From: Iris pallida
Taxonomy: Eukaryota; Streptophyta; Magnoliopsida; Asparagales; Iridaceae
Length of the DNA stretch: 64,000 nucleotides
Assembly: GCA_029216955.1 (NCBI GenBank)
Contig: JANAVB010044017.1
Span: forward strand, 2,354,429-2,418,428
Reading direction: 5' to 3'
Position 1 is the first letter of the stretch, and each line of letters starts with the position of its first letter. The position numbers and the translations under genes were made by a program. Below are positions 10,533 through 24,142 of the stretch, in pieces. Under the pieces are notes generated by a model. That model searched no databases, had not been told where the DNA came from, and saw only the letters and a program-made list of their open reading frames with translations.

Positions 10533-11279
10533 AATTGGAATTATTATTTTTAAAGTATTTCTATATGTTTTTCAAAAAAATATATTCTAATGATTGCTAT
10601 TTCGAACATTCGGAAATGTTTATGAACGAATATCTTATATTACACTACATAATGAGACTTCAAAAGTGAGCCGTCTAAGCCGTCATTATATCACGGTCCA
10701 TTTTATTTTTAAAAAAAATAAATTTTGTAAAAATTGTTGAAAAAAGTTTAAATTTGTCAACATGAAGAATCGAACTCAACCAAACAAGAAAAATATCTCA
10801 CACCTTAACCATATAAATTAGAAAAAATATTTGATTATAGTTAGATAAATACCTCAATTCTAATACGTACAAAGTACGTGCATTTACTAGTATATGAGAA
10901 TGCTTAAGAACGGTTGCTGTATATTTATATGCTAAAAAACACTCGATCCCCATTCTAATCTGAGCTTGATGAATGATGATGACACAGCAGCTTTGCTTGG
11001 CGATACGGAAAGCCGAGGGGGGGACATTTTTAAGTATGAATGGCGAGTAGAAAGGGAATGCAAGGAGTAGGCCCAACCCCTTCCTCGGTCTACCTGTCTT
11101 CATCATTATATATAGACTCCCATGGAATAATTTCATTATGTCTCCAACCAAAAATAATTTGTGTTATTTTGACGCAAACTTGTGTCACGATGGCGATCCA
11201 AGTGATATTAGATTTCCTCGCGCGATGAAAAATGTAGAGGGAGATTAAAAGCTCAAATGAGATATAGTTTATGGTGGGT
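10529..11279. other. Unassigned AT-rich intergenic sequence
   Basis: No gene, terminal repeat or conserved motif is recognised. Short open frames here lack support. A GAGGGGGGGACA stretch lies near 11015. Confidence 0.5.
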
Positions 11280-11560
11280 AATGGGCCGGGCAGCCCGAAA
11301 CTTGACTCGGGCCTGACCCGGTTAATGTCGGTCCGGGTTGGTTGGGTCGGTCCAAACCTGGCCAACGGACCGGCCCGGCTCGGCCCATGGAGCTAGCGGG
11401 TTCGGACTGGATCTTAATTTTCGACCCAATAGCCAAGTCCGGCCTGGTCCGGTTAATGAAACGTGTTGGGTTCGGCTAAACCTGGGAAGCCCGGTTAACC
11501 CAGTCCGGACCGGCCCGATCACCGATTCGGTCCAAGTCCGGTGCAAGTCCCGTCAAGCCC
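11280..11560. repeat. GGCCCGG/GGTCCGG-rich degenerate repeat
   Basis: A GC-rich island in AT-rich surroundings, made of many degenerate copies of CGGTCCGG, GGCCCGG and GGTTAA. It opens with GGGCCGGGCAGCCCG and closes with GTCAAGCCCAAAATTT. Open frames on both strands simply translate the repeat. It resembles the internal GGTTCGG arms of the hAT-type element, but clear terminal repeats were not found. Confidence 0.5.
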
Positions 11561-12073
11561 AAAATTTGTAAAATTTTTAATTTTTCCAATATCCTGTTGG
11601 AGGGATATTTTGTCCAAAATATCTTGCCATTTTTGGAATATTTTGATAATTTTGTAAAAAATAACCAAAATGTGGATCATTTTGCACCAAAGAAGTCGCA
11701 TAAATAGCCCATAAATTATGAAAATTAACCACAACAACAAAAAAAATTTCTCTCTTACAATATATAGAAGCAAAGGAATTTTTAAGATTGAAGTAACAAC
11801 GTTCTGACTATTAGATGCAACTTTATGGAATCAAAAGTGCAGCGTTCTTGAGACATAAACTTGTGGAGAAAAAAAAAAAAAGTTGAGGCTTCAAGTTTAA
11901 GTTTCACGTAATATACTACTAAATATTTTGGTCGTATAGTCCTCCAACGGTTTATGTAGATTTTCATGTATTGTGTTGAGTTGCCACCTAAGGACGATGA
12001 TTATTCCAAAATTAATGTCTCTGTCTGTTCCGAATTGGTATCTTTTGATTATGTGTGTAGCATATCGAATTAA
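11561..12073. other. Unassigned AT-rich intergenic sequence
   Basis: No recognisable gene or repeat family. It contains a poly-A run near 11870. Confidence 0.45.
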
Positions 12074-12083
12074 TATGCGTTGG

Positions 12084-12163
<80 letters not shown>

Positions 12164-12170
12164 TTGGACA
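12074..12170. repeat. (TA)n array bracketed by a 13-bp direct repeat
   Basis: A pure TA array (12087-12157) is bounded on both sides by TATGCGTTGGACA (12074-12086 and 12158-12170). The exact duplication looks like a target-site duplication with only TA repeat left between the copies, or a duplication made when the array expanded. Confidence 0.9.
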
Positions 12171-14628
12171 TTCCAAAGTACACCAACTTATCATGTTTGA
12201 TCCAAGAAGTCAGAATCTTTCTAATGTTTTCTTATGTTTCCATTAGAAGGATGAAACAAATTTTGATTGACTGTAGGAGGAACAAGTACCTCTCTCTTAT
12301 GCATTAACATCATACATAGTGGGTCCATATGCAAGTGCCGAGCCACAATTTTACTTTTCTCGGTCTGAACTTGAAATATTTTAAATTTTCTTTTAACAAA
12401 GTAAATGTTGTCACTATTGTCATGTTCATATTTCATCGTGTCTATATTGTATCGTGTCAGGACAATGTAATCGTATCCAACATACTAAAGAAAATAGAAA
12501 TTTTATATTTTAGTTTATCAGGCAGACTCCTTTAGGAATAAAATGAAACACTAAGAGCCTCTGATATCCTCTTTCAACATCAATAGACGACCCGCGATGT
12601 GGCATAACTCGTTGACTATGGTACGAAAGTTTGGATATGGCTAGTTAGGAAAGTGTCAGCGGCGTGACTTTGCGTTGTTCTTGTAGCTCCTTCGGCTATC
12701 GTTGCAGTCCAACGACGATGGCGTGTTCTTGGTTATGATGGGGGGTTCTCGGGTCAAGATGGAGCATATGAGAGGAGAGAAGTCGAGTTATAGAGAGATG
12801 TGGAGTGAGGGAGGAGTGCTCGTACTGGAAGAGAGTCCGAAGATGGAGGGAGACGCTCGATAGCGTAATTATGGAGAATTAACAGTTTAGAGTGTACATT
12901 ATTTTGTATTGTACAATGTACACGGGATAGCGAGAAAAGAGAGTTAGAAATTAAAAAAAGAACTGTAGTGTTAGAGTGTGGACTGATGTGGACTAAATAT
13001 TTAGAATAAAAAATTTAAATGTAGTGCAACCTATCCATCTAGGTCATCTGTGGTTCTGCCCTTATCCATATGTTAACAATGTGATGCATATTTTAAGCGT
13101 CAATTAGAGACCCATTTGATTAAATTACATTCGAGGTTTGCTAAGAGTCTCCCTTTGCGAAAAAAAGAGGCCCTTAAAATATTCATAGAAAGGAACACAT
13201 GGTTTAATGAGAAAAAAAAAAAAAACCACCAAACATCAAAGTTTGGGTCAATGGCCCATGTCAACCACTCGTGTTTGCATGTGTGGCATAAAATCAACTT
13301 AGCCAATGAATACATAATTTGGCAATTCTTGAGACGAGTGACAAAAGCTTCCTGAGGGCTTGAGAAATAGGTCACCTTCTTTTCAACTCCATGATTATCA
13401 ATCGCCAAGGAAGATGCATTTAGAACAATCAATCTCTTGAGGTTTGGTAAAGTTAAAACTAAATTTTCTTAAAAAAATATTTTACATCAACGGATTCGTA
13501 ATTCAACTCTGAGACCATCCATCATTCATCTCTCAGTCTTATATTTTTTTATCATTGATCACTACTATCATTTGAGTATTTTCTTAAGAATTTTTTTTCT
13601 CTATTTATTTTTTTAAAACCATAAAAAATAAAATAATTTTATAAAATAAATAAATAAAAGTAATTGTTATTAAACACTTTGTGTTCATATTTTTTTAAAA
13701 AAAGAGAGAAAGTAAACAATAGCTAACTTATGTTATGTGTCTTTTCTAAGTCACAAGTCATATGAGAGAGATTTTTGGAAGTAAATAAAAGTCAAGATAG
13801 AGAGGGGCATGCTCGAGAAATGTATTTGTTTATGTCATTTAGTAAGTAGAATATTATATCCCAACTTTATATATATTTTTTATTCGTGCGGATTTAGTTG
13901 TCAACACACAATATGTCTTTCTATATTACTCTACCAAACAACAATAATATCTTCTTCTGAGATAACTTTCTCTAGTTGATGGATAGAACTTTCAACCATT
14001 TTTCTATTTGTATTAATTTAGTTACTCTTCTCTTTCAAGCATATATGGAAGAGCCAACTAGAGGACGCACTATCGGAAGTGTCTTCCTAATGGCAGGGTT
14101 TCCAAGTCTATTCCATTAAATTAATGGAATATTGTGCTGCATGCCTTACTCTAACTAATTAATGTTAATATTTATCATAACTAAGAAAGAAACAAAGAAA
14201 AATAAAATGTGATACGAGATACTTTGATTTGTTATCTATAATTTTCTTTCAATTGGATCATATAATCCAACCATTATGTTGAAACATGGATAAGAATTAC
14301 TTAGCCTTGCAAGCATGACCAGCGCCTTGAACTCATGAAGGTCCGAGATGAACTCCGGAAAGAGCTAAGATGGACTCCAGGTTGGTTCTGAATGGACAAT
14401 TTCTATTCGATATCTTGACCAAAATGATAAATAAAATTAATTCTAACGTATGCCATTCTCACAGTACAAAATGACTAAATATGATTAAAAAATAAATTCT
14501 CATAAGTACATTGCTTGGTGTTTTCTGTTTGAAACAGAACCAAGAACGGAACCATCTTAAAGAGCTAAGGTGGACTCCAGCCTAATTTAGCTCATTCTAG
14601 TTCGAATTTTTAGTTCTGTACTTGAATA
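12171..14628. other. Unassigned AT-rich intergenic sequence
   Basis: About 2.4 kb without a recognisable gene, RNA or terminal-repeat element. It holds homopolymer-rich patches (for example poly-A near 13213) and short frames without domain motifs. A somewhat more GC-rich patch at about 12590-12860 shows no coding signal I can name. Confidence 0.45.

Positions 14629-14700
<72 letters not shown>
14629..14700. repeat. (TA)n microsatellite
   Basis: A pure TA dinucleotide run of about 72 bp, ending about 13 bp before the MITE at 14714. Confidence 0.97.
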
Positions 14701-14706
<6 letters not shown>

Positions 14707-14713
14707 TTTATAT

Positions 14714-15177
14714 AGAATAATACTATTTGTCCCTTTAAACTGTACCTTCAAACCGTCCCTCCTTACGTGACAGCTGACGTGACATGTTGATGTGGCGGAT
14801 GACGTGGCAAATTTTGAAATTCAAATTCAAACTAACATTAAAATTAATGTTAACATTAACATTAACATTAAAAATTAAAATTAACGTTAACATTAACAAT
14901 AATATTAATATTAACATTAAAATTAAAATTAACATTAATATTAACATTAGCTAATATTAACATTAAATTAATATTAATATTAACATTAATTAATATTAAT
15001 ACTAACATTAACATTAAATTAATATGGACAAAATTGGATAATTAATTTTTTGTTTAAATTTGCTATGTCATCGGCCATGTCAGATGACACATAATATTAT
15101 TTAACATGACATGTCAACTGCAACATAAGAAAAAATGTATTGGAAGATAAATTTAGATATACGAATAGCATTACTCT
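14714..15177. mobile_element. MITE, 7-bp TSD family, copy 1
   Basis: The termini AGAATAATACTATTTGTCCC and (complement of the right end) AGAGTAATGCTATTCGTA are imperfect inverted repeats, and the element is flanked by an exact 7-bp direct repeat TTTATAT (14707-14713 and 15178-15184). The interior has a CAGCTGACGTGACATGTTG-like segment, a long (TTAATATTAA/TTAACATTAA) core and a second TGACATG-rich segment in inverted orientation. The second copy is at 21441-21865. There is no coding capacity. Confidence 0.85.
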
Positions 15178-15184
15178 TTTATAT

Positions 15185-15682
15185 GATAGTCTTTAAAAAA
15201 AAACGACAATACCTACCGATTGATATGACATATACTGTAACGTTTGGTCGCATTATAGGCGCAACTAAATCCAAAATCATGAAACAATGACATGAATTGA
15301 TTTTATTTTGTTTTGTGAAAAGTTGAAAATTTTCTTGTTGACAATTGTGCATTCATTGACACGCCAAATAAATATCTGGGTTGACCATTAGTGACACGAG
15401 GTTGACTTGCTAATGGGCGGCGTCAGAATCTCTCTCTTGTGTTGGTGTTTGACTTCGTATGACCGGCTCATGAGTGACGCGTACCTAACAATAACCATTC
15501 CATTCCTTAGGATGTCAACTCACTACTCAATATCGGGCCCACTCCACCTCGCATGCCGCGTGCTGCTGTTATACCAAAGTCTTCAAATTCCTTTATCATT
15601 AATTTTCTCTCCTTTTTCTAAGATTTTTTTAAGGATAATTTAGTTTGAAAATCTCGTATAATATTTAACATTTTTATTTACG
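15185..15682. other. Unassigned intergenic sequence
   Basis: No recognisable gene. A 78-codon open frame at 15407-15643 has no domain motif and is not supported. The last five bases (TTACG) are the left target duplication of the next element. Confidence 0.45.
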
Positions 15683-16247
<565 letters not shown>

Positions 16248-16249
16248 AG

Positions 16250-16262
16250 TGGTATCAGAGCC
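16250..16262 (+). other. Primer-binding site, initiator tRNA-Met type
   Basis: TGGTATCAGAGCC stands two bases after the 5' LTR end. This is the common plant copia primer-binding site, complementary to the 3' end of initiator tRNA-Met. Confidence 0.93.
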
Positions 16263-16760
16263 TCCTGTTTGATTTATGAGGTCGAAGTTTAGAATCCAAT
16301 TTTTTATTTATTGTTATTTAGAAATCCTATATCTTCGATGTAATTTAATTTAGGGTTCTGGTTGATCTATCAAGATCCACAAATTAAAACCCTCTTTATG
16401 TATACTGCTGGTTAATTTTAAACAGCTACTTCATTGGCTATGCTGACAAATCGATGGGTTAATAATTATACGGTCCCACATAAATGAAATTTATTTTGAG
16501 ACGAGAAGTGTAATAGTTTTTGAGGATGTTGAGTTTGGGGAAGAAATAAAGTCAGGATCATTGTCTTTGAGGAGGAATCAATTACGATTCCTACTATCAC
16601 TTTTGACGATGTGCAGGATTCTATACCTGTCATGATCAAGAAGTGAATTCGGAGCCTTAATAAGACAATGTCAAATTACCTCTATAAGTCGTTGTTGAGA
16701 TACCTTAACAACGACAACGTAGTGGCACCCCATTCAAGATAAGATAATTATTCCTAAGGA
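16263..16760 (+). other. Leader of copia element 3, coding not recognised
   Basis: After the primer-binding site come about 500 bp in which no gag, protease or integrase motif can be seen. It may be leader plus eroded coding sequence left after the internal deletion. Confidence 0.5.
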
Positions 16761-17400
16761 ACAAACTCAACAACCTCAAGAACCGGTAATATTAAGATGG
16801 TCCACCAGAGAAAGGAGAAATATAATTTTGGATAATATTGTCATATTTCTCTAGGAACGTGAGGAAAACTGTGGATACTGGAAGATGATCTAATCAACTT
16901 CCGTCAGGCCATGGAAAGTTCCAGTTCTCAAACTGGATTGATACAATAAATAAGGAGTATAAGTCCATGCAAGATAATAAAGTTTAAGAACTTGTCCCAT
17001 TACCAAAAGTTATGAAGTCCATTGGTTGCAAATGGACATTTAGAACCAAGAAGAATTCGAAGGGTCATGTGGAGAGGTATAAAGTACGTCTTGTAGCTGG
17101 TGACTTTACTCAAAATTTTGGGATTGATTTTAAAAAAAATTTCTCTTCGGTATCTTTGAAAAACTCCCTTAAAATAATCATAGCACATGTTGCACATTTT
17201 GATCTTGAATTACATAAAATGGATGTCAAAACGGTATTTCTCAATGGTAACATTGACGAAATAATTTATATGGTGCAATCAGAAAACTTTGTGTCAGAAG
17301 ACCCAAAGAATATGGTTCGCAAACTGACAGAATCTATTTATGGACTCAAGCAGGCTTCTCGTTAAAGATACTTTGAGTTTTAACAAGTGACTATCTCGTT
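16761..17400 (+). pseudogene. copia reverse transcriptase fragment
   Basis: A RWSTRERR-like stretch near 16796 corresponds to the copia region just before reverse transcriptase. It is followed by broken frames resembling NFRQAMESS and then the frame at 17012-17365: IGCKWTFRTKK, ERYKVRLVAGDFTQNFGID, LELHKMDVKTVFLNG, EEIIYM-like EIIYM and SIYGLKQASR. These are the standard copia reverse transcriptase blocks, including the first catalytic Asp (KMDVKT). The YVDD block is lost or unreadable (LYID near 17478) and stops interrupt the frame. Confidence 0.88.
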
Positions 17401-17799
17401 TGGTTTTGAGATGAACACTGTTGAAGATTGTGTGTATCACAAGTTCATTGGGAGTAGAAATAAATTTCTGATTTTGTATATTGATTGAAGTATTCAATGC
17501 AAAGCAGGTGACACCTCTCGTTAAAGGAGACAAATTCGATCTCAAACAAGTGCCCTAAGGTTAGCCTTAAAATTAAGAAAATACAATAGATTTTTCCTTC
17601 ATGATCAGTTGTAGGGAGTCTAATGTATGCTCAAGAATGTACGCGTAAGAATATTGCGTACATATTAGGATGTTAGGCAGATATTTAAGCAAATATGGAT
17701 GGATCATTGGATAGCAGCCAAACTACTTAAGTAACTAATAGAGAACAAGAAATTATAAGCTCTTTGTAGGAGATCGGATAATTCTGGAGATCATAAGGT

Positions 17800-18250
17800 A
17801 TTCTGACTCCGATTTTGTTGGATGCCAACACAGCAGGAGATCCACATCAAGTTATGCTGACTAATGGATATATATATTTTTGGATGAGTGTCAAACATGC
17901 ACTCATAATTTCTTCCATCATGAAAGCAAGGTTTATAACATGTTGTGGGGTATCTATTCAGGGAATATGGTTGCGAAATTGTCACAAGGCTGCGCCTACA
18001 GTACGGTGTTGAAAGACCACATGAAATTATGGTGTGACAATAAATCAGCAGTATTGTATTCCAATAACAACAGAAACTTGTATAAGTCAAAGGATATTGG
18101 CATAAAGCTTCTAGTTGTGAAGGAAAGAATTCAGAATGGTTATAGTGTTCAAATAGCACATTAGGACAAACTCCATATTAGCGGATCCGCTCACAAAAGC
18201 ATTATCATCTAGGGTCTTTCATGAGCATACTGCTCATATGGGTGTTAATT
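17800..18250 (+). pseudogene. copia RNase H fragment
   Basis: The frame 17880-18164 and its continuation encode LWCDNKSAVLYSNN, IGIKLLVVKERIQNG and then, past a stop, a segment equivalent to LADPLTKAL. These are the C-terminal RNase H blocks of copia pol (the C-D-N motif carries a catalytic Asp). The upstream part is scrambled by frame changes. Together with the fragment at 16761-17400 this is all that remains of pol. Confidence 0.82.
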
Positions 18251-18680
18251 AAGAATATGACAATATAATAAAAGTTTGTATTTGGGTGCTATTTGATTTT
18301 GGACATATTTATGTATTAAAGTATTTTGGATATTTATCTGATCAGATATATGGAAATTCAGTTCATTCTGTTTTCATTATGTTAAAGTATTGATCTCATT
18401 AAAGTTAAGGAGGACCAGTTGAAAATAGACATGTATTGATCACATTGCGTGTAATTTCCATGCTACGCATCCATTATTGATCTATATCGTTTAGCTATAT
18501 TGGTATATGTGACCATTGATGGTTTAGTTACGCTATATGTGACGAATGCCGCTTTGATCCTATGTTGATATGGTTAATGGACGAGATTGTCCTGATATAC
18601 CCTAAGGATTAAGATAGCAATTTATGAGCTCACTAAGGTTAACACAATTATAAGGTTACATATGTGGCCCAGTGGGAGAT

Positions 18681-19265
<585 letters not shown>

Positions 19266-19270
19266 TTACG

Positions 19271-20689
19271 TCTCCATGTTATTTAGAAAAAGATTTGGGT
19301 CTAATCCTTATGGTTGACGTTACAATTCGTTTAGGTTTTCATAGCATTCAAAAGTTAAATTACACTTAATATTAAGATCTCGTATGATATTCAAAATTTA
19401 AAATTTTATTTTGGCCGGTTATCCTAAATTCACTGTCAGCATAAGACGAAAAAAAATTTCTGGACAATATGAAAATCTAACCGTACATTTTGCGTATTAT
19501 AGAAGACCCTAAAACAAAATAGTCTTGTTTTCCCCCTTTATTCTTGTAACAACAATGACATCACTTGAACGAATTCTAGAATTTTACCAATAAATATTGG
19601 TGATAATTAAGTACTCGTCTTCCAACTTCTTTTATGGGTTATGTTAAAATTTTAAACCTTCATACAGTAAACGTCTTCCAAAACTATTCTTAGTAAACAT
19701 CTTAGATCTAAAACAATTCTTAGGAGTAAAACTTAGAAATTAATCCAAAAGAAATAGCACGTGTTTCAATGATGATGTCCTTTTACAAGAATAATGAATT
19801 GGTAGGTGTTTTATACAATGAAACAAAGATGGATTATAAGATGCAGAATGTTTTCTTTTTCTTTTGAAACTAGATGCAGAATGTTTATTCAAAAGCATTA
19901 TATAATATGTGATATCATCATGTCTTCATATTTTATCAAGTTTGGTGTACAGAAAAAAGAACCAAAATATTTCAGTTGCATGAACTTAAAATATATTTAA
20001 ATAAAATGTATGTTTATATATGCAATCCGTTCATATTCTGACTAGCCGTTTCTTATATCTAAAGGCTCTCTACAAATACTAAATTTTTTTTTTGTTTTTG
20101 ACATTCTAACGAACATGTTATTGCAGTATCTAAAAAATATATATGCTTAAATTAAAATGGATGTTCATATTAGTAATATATATGAAAGTTAAAGTTTTTG
20201 GAGTCGTCCAATTTTTAAAATTTATATGATTATACATCTTATACATGTTCAGAAACGATTCTGATAATAACATAAGATAGTTATAAAAGTTATGTTTAAT
20301 CACTTAAATCTTACAGTTCATAACTGACACTATTTATAGAAAGAAGAAAAAAAGGTAGCAAGAGTACGAGTCAGACACGCAGACTAAGTTTTCAAATTGT
20401 GTAATAATTTGGTTGACTCCTTTTCCTTGGCATGCATATTGGAGTGCACATTCTTAGATGTCAACAAGCAACACCGACTTGTTTAAGTTTTGTTCGACTT
20501 TGGTCATCTCAAGTGGCTGATGACACAAAAAAACATTCCATTGTCTTTTCCAATTCCACTCTTGACTTTCACTTTTGTATAATAGCAACTAATTAAATTT
20601 TATACGGAGAGCTATATAGAGAGGGAATTTGTTAAGGACTCGAGAGGACAAATACAAAGCTCAAAGAGCTCCATGCATAGGTAAGACCC
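19271..20689. other. Unassigned AT-rich intergenic sequence
   Basis: About 1.4 kb with no recognisable gene or terminal repeats. Short open frames lack domain motifs. Confidence 0.45.
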
Positions 20690-21278
20690 AGGGCCAGCCC
20701 TGACCTGATCGAGGCTCGAGGCAAATTTTTTAAAATGGACTCTCCATACATAATGTAAGAAAATATAAATATAACAAAAATTTGTTACCACCAAGTTTTG
20801 AACCATGAGCGGCCCTGGCCCAGGGCAGGCCGGACGACGGCCCAGGGCCCCCTGATGAAAGGGGGCACCAACATGAAACTATCTACAATAGAACTAGTAT
20901 GTATCATGTGCATTTTTTTAACAAAAACAATATTGTGGTGTATTGGATATAATGCTAAACTTATGTTTATGAGGTCCTTGGTTCAAATCTTGACTGTAAC
21001 AAAATTTTGTTTTATTTATATATATATTTTTTACATTATGAATGGGGGCCCATTTTGAAAGTTTCGTCTCGGGTCCCCATTAACTCAGGGCCGGTCCTGT
21101 TTGAACCAAGGATCTCTGAAGTAAAAATTTTCGTTATAACCACTACACCATAATTTTTTTCTTCTTAAAAATGGCAATTGATACATACTAGTTCTATTGT
21201 AGATAGAACCATGTTGGTGCCCATTTCATCTGGAGGCCCTTGCCATCGCCTGGTCTGTCCTGAGCCAGGGCCGCCCCT
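20690..21278. mobile_element. Nested inverted-repeat MITE cluster (GGGCCGGCCCTG ends)
   Basis: The outer arms start near 20807 (GCGGCCCTGGCCCAGGGCAG) and end near 21278 (complement GGGGCGGCCCTGGCTCAGGA). Pairing extends through ACTAGTATGTATC and ACCAACATG segments, giving arms of about 100 bp or more. A second inverted pair relates 20690-20806 to about 20990-21105 (shared CATAATGTAA and TTTGTTAC segments, CAGGGCCGG ends). The pattern suggests two members of one family, one inside or beside the other. No target duplication was secured and no protein is encoded. Confidence 0.65.
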
Positions 21279-21440
21279 TAAGACCTAACGTAATTACTAT
21301 GGGATTGACCCTTACATAGATCATATATGTAAAAATGATTAGACTAACATGTGTCCTACACATAATAATACATCGATAAATATATATTGTATATGAATAT
21401 TTTTACCAACACAATAATAAATACATATTTTATATTAATA

Positions 21441-21865
21441 AGAGTAATGTTATTCGTACCTCCAAATTGTCCCTCCAATACATCCCTCCTTATGTGGCAG
21501 CTGACGTGACATGTTAAATAATATTATGTATCATCTGACATGGCCGATGACATGACAAATTTTAACCCAAAAAGTTAATTATCCAATTTTGTCCATATTA
21601 ATTTAATATTAATATTAATTAATATTAATTTAATGTTAATATTAATGCTAATATTAATATTAACATTAATATTAATGTTAATATAAATATTATTGTTAAT
21701 GTTAACGATAATATTAATTTTAATATTAATGTTAACATTAATTTTAATGTTAATTTTAATTTTAAAATTTGCTACGTCAGCTGCCACATCAACATATTAC
21801 GTCAACTGCCACGTAAGGAGGTATGGTTTGGAGGTACAATTTGAAAGTACAAATAGCATTATTCT
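21441..21865. mobile_element. MITE, 7-bp TSD family, copy 2
   Basis: The ends AGAGTAATGTTATTCGTACC and (complement) AGAATAATGCTATTTGTAC are inverted repeats. An exact 7-bp direct repeat ATTAATA lies at 21434-21440 and 21866-21872. The interior mirrors copy 1, with GCAGCTGACGTGACATG, a TTAATATTAA-rich core and an inverted TGCCACGTAAGGAGG segment. Relative to the TTAAT core this copy reads in the opposite sense to 14714-15177. Confidence 0.85.
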
Positions 21866-21872
21866 ATTAATA

Positions 21873-22204
21873 AATACACATTTAAAATAAAATATTACTT
21901 TATTTACTATATTGATAGAAGTATTCATTTAAAATATATATTTATCGATGTGTTATCAGGTATCCTTAGGACACAGGCTAACATAACCTTATAGTAAATA
22001 TCTAACCTTAAGCCTATAGATTATATTATAAAGAAATGTTACTTAATTGTCATGTAGCCAGATTGTTGGAAATTATTCACCTTGGATGTCCCTAGTTTGC
22101 AATGGTGTATTTTAGATATGTCACACTATTCTTAATATTATATATAGTAAAATTTAATTATAATTAACTTACTTAGAATTACAGTAGTTTTCATATATAT
22201 ATAT
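21873..22204. other. AT-rich flank of copia element 2
   Basis: No gene is seen. The last ~55 bp (about 22147-22198, starting TAAAATTTAATTATAATTAA) recur immediately after copia element 2 (29062-29111) and again at 59595-59645, so this is the original left side of the insertion locus. Confidence 0.7.
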
Positions 22205-23074
22205 TGTTGGTCTATTTGCAAACAATCGATGGAAAAACTCAGTTGCAATCCCTAAGAAGAGATGCAAAGAATGCAGTTGCAATCCCTAAAAAAGAGATGC
22301 AAATAATGCAGTTGCAATCCCTAAAAAAGAGATGCAAATAATGCTGATTGCGTAGCCTAAACGATTAAAGAAAAATCGAATCGCATTTGCAATAGCGGTT
22401 TCTCGAAGGCAACAAGAGATGATCAACAACAGTTGAGTCTCAGATTCTCGAAGGCAACAGAAAGAGGAAGGAAGAAGAAGAGCGGATCTCGCTGGGGTGT
22501 TGAACACCGGCGCTCAAAGCTATACCCGCAGTACGGATAAGCTCCCAGGAACCAGCAAGTTCAGGAGAACTTCTGGAACGCTCGTAAGTCAATATTTGAG
22601 ACTTGAACGGGCTTCCTGGACTTAACAGACTCCCTCAACTCTCTTCTTGGTGCATCTTTCAAAGGAGGCCAAGGGGCTCTATTTATAGAGTGGAGTTGAG
22701 ACTTCACCTCTTCTCCTATCCGATGTGGGACTAAAATACCAATACTCAAAATAGAGTTTGATATTTTAGATCATCCCACAATCAGCATAGAAGTGTGCCA
22801 GTCCACGCCTACCCCCCGAACCCTCCCGTGCATGCACGAGACATCTTGGAGTCCGCGTCCGAGTCCGAGTCCGCACAACAAAAATTAACTTGCATCCTTG
22901 TTGGATTTAATCCTTTTTCCTTCTAGGAAAATACTTCCACATGGCACAAACTTGTGCCCCACTACACCTCATGTGCACACCTCAACACAAGCAATGCATT
23001 ATATTAAGATACTCACCATTTGGTGTAGCCGATGTGGGACTATCTTTTCTAGTCCAAAGGCAAAAACACCAACA
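22205..23074 (-). repeat. 3' LTR of copia element 2
   Basis: The 870-bp LTR starts TGTTGGTCTATTTGC and ends ACACCAACA next to the purine tract complement (ATCCCCCACATATC). A TATAAATAG box on the minus strand lies at 22679-22687. Near its start the motif AGTTGCAATCCCTAA is repeated three times. Confidence 0.95.
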
Positions 23075-24142
23075 ATCCCCCACATATCTCAATATATGGG
23101 TTGAGCGTTCCCCACAGTGATTGTCCATCATGCATTAGGAGAGATGTCGCTACGACTTGAATCTTCCCGCATAGGTTAAATAACAGCATGATACAAGAAT
23201 GGACTAAGCTTTGAATTCTGCACCATAACTGCAATTCTTCCTACTCACATAGTGACATCAACTGTGCTTCTGGCTACACATTGAAGGCCTTGTGCCAGCC
23301 TGGTTTCAGTGTATAATTTTTGGGCGTCTACAAGTTTACCCTCAAGAGACGGCCTGATATCTCTGTCCATACACTATAGGTGAGTTCTATATAAAGAGTC
23401 ATTGGCATGAAGCATTGCGCTTCTTTGCGGTGCTACGCCGCTATGACATGGCTGACAAAGCCAAGGCATTACCCCTACCTGGGAACCTCATCGTAGTGTC
23501 ATACTACTGTAGCATGAGGTCTCAAGCCTCTTTGTAGTGCCAAACTACCCAGCATGAAGCCTTGCGCTCCCTTGTGGTGTTACGCCACTATGACATGGCT
23601 TGCAAAGCCGAGGCTTTACCCCTACCTGGGTACCTCATCGTGGTGTCATGCCACTGTAACATGAGGACACCGGCCTCTTTGTAGTGCTGCCTACATCTCT
23701 TTATTACGATTATGCAACATTAGGCTACCTGCCTATATGCGGTGCTACGCCGCCTGTAACTTGGCTAACAAAGCCGAGGCATTACCCCTACCTGGGAACC
23801 TCATGGTGGAGTCACCCCACTGTAGCATGGAGTTGTAACACTCCTTTGTGGTTGTTGCGCCACCATGCTTCCTGTAAAGCATAACAGACCTTCACTCAGT
23901 CTGAGAACTCATTAAGGCATTATGCCATCCTTCTCACAGGATCAATTTTCCGTAGAAAATTCATAGTAGACAACAGTGGTTCTGGGTCCGAAACCCTTAC
24001 ATGTTCCGCAGAACAAGTGCCCACTGTTAACTAATATTTTTCCAGTCAATAGTCCTCCCTTGAATCAAAAATTAGATATCTGGTAGATTTCTCTTTGAAC
24101 CAATAACATAAAATTTATTGATAGGATTATAATGACACAATA
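23075..24142 (-). repeat. 3' noncoding region with tandem units (copia element 2)
   Basis: About 1.07 kb lies between the pol stop and the 3' LTR. Around 23400-23880 it carries three full units and one partial unit of about 150-165 bp with TACGCCGC, ACATGGCT and CTTTGTAGTG cores, matching the array of element 1 at 1618-2110. Conservation in two separate families at the same place suggests a role in the element's RNA, or an old shared duplication. The purine tract is at 23075-23083. Confidence 0.85.

Noticed and set aside
16250..16262. tRNA-like sequence TGGTATCAGAGCC
   Set aside because: It is only the primer-binding site complement to a tRNA end; there is no cloverleaf.
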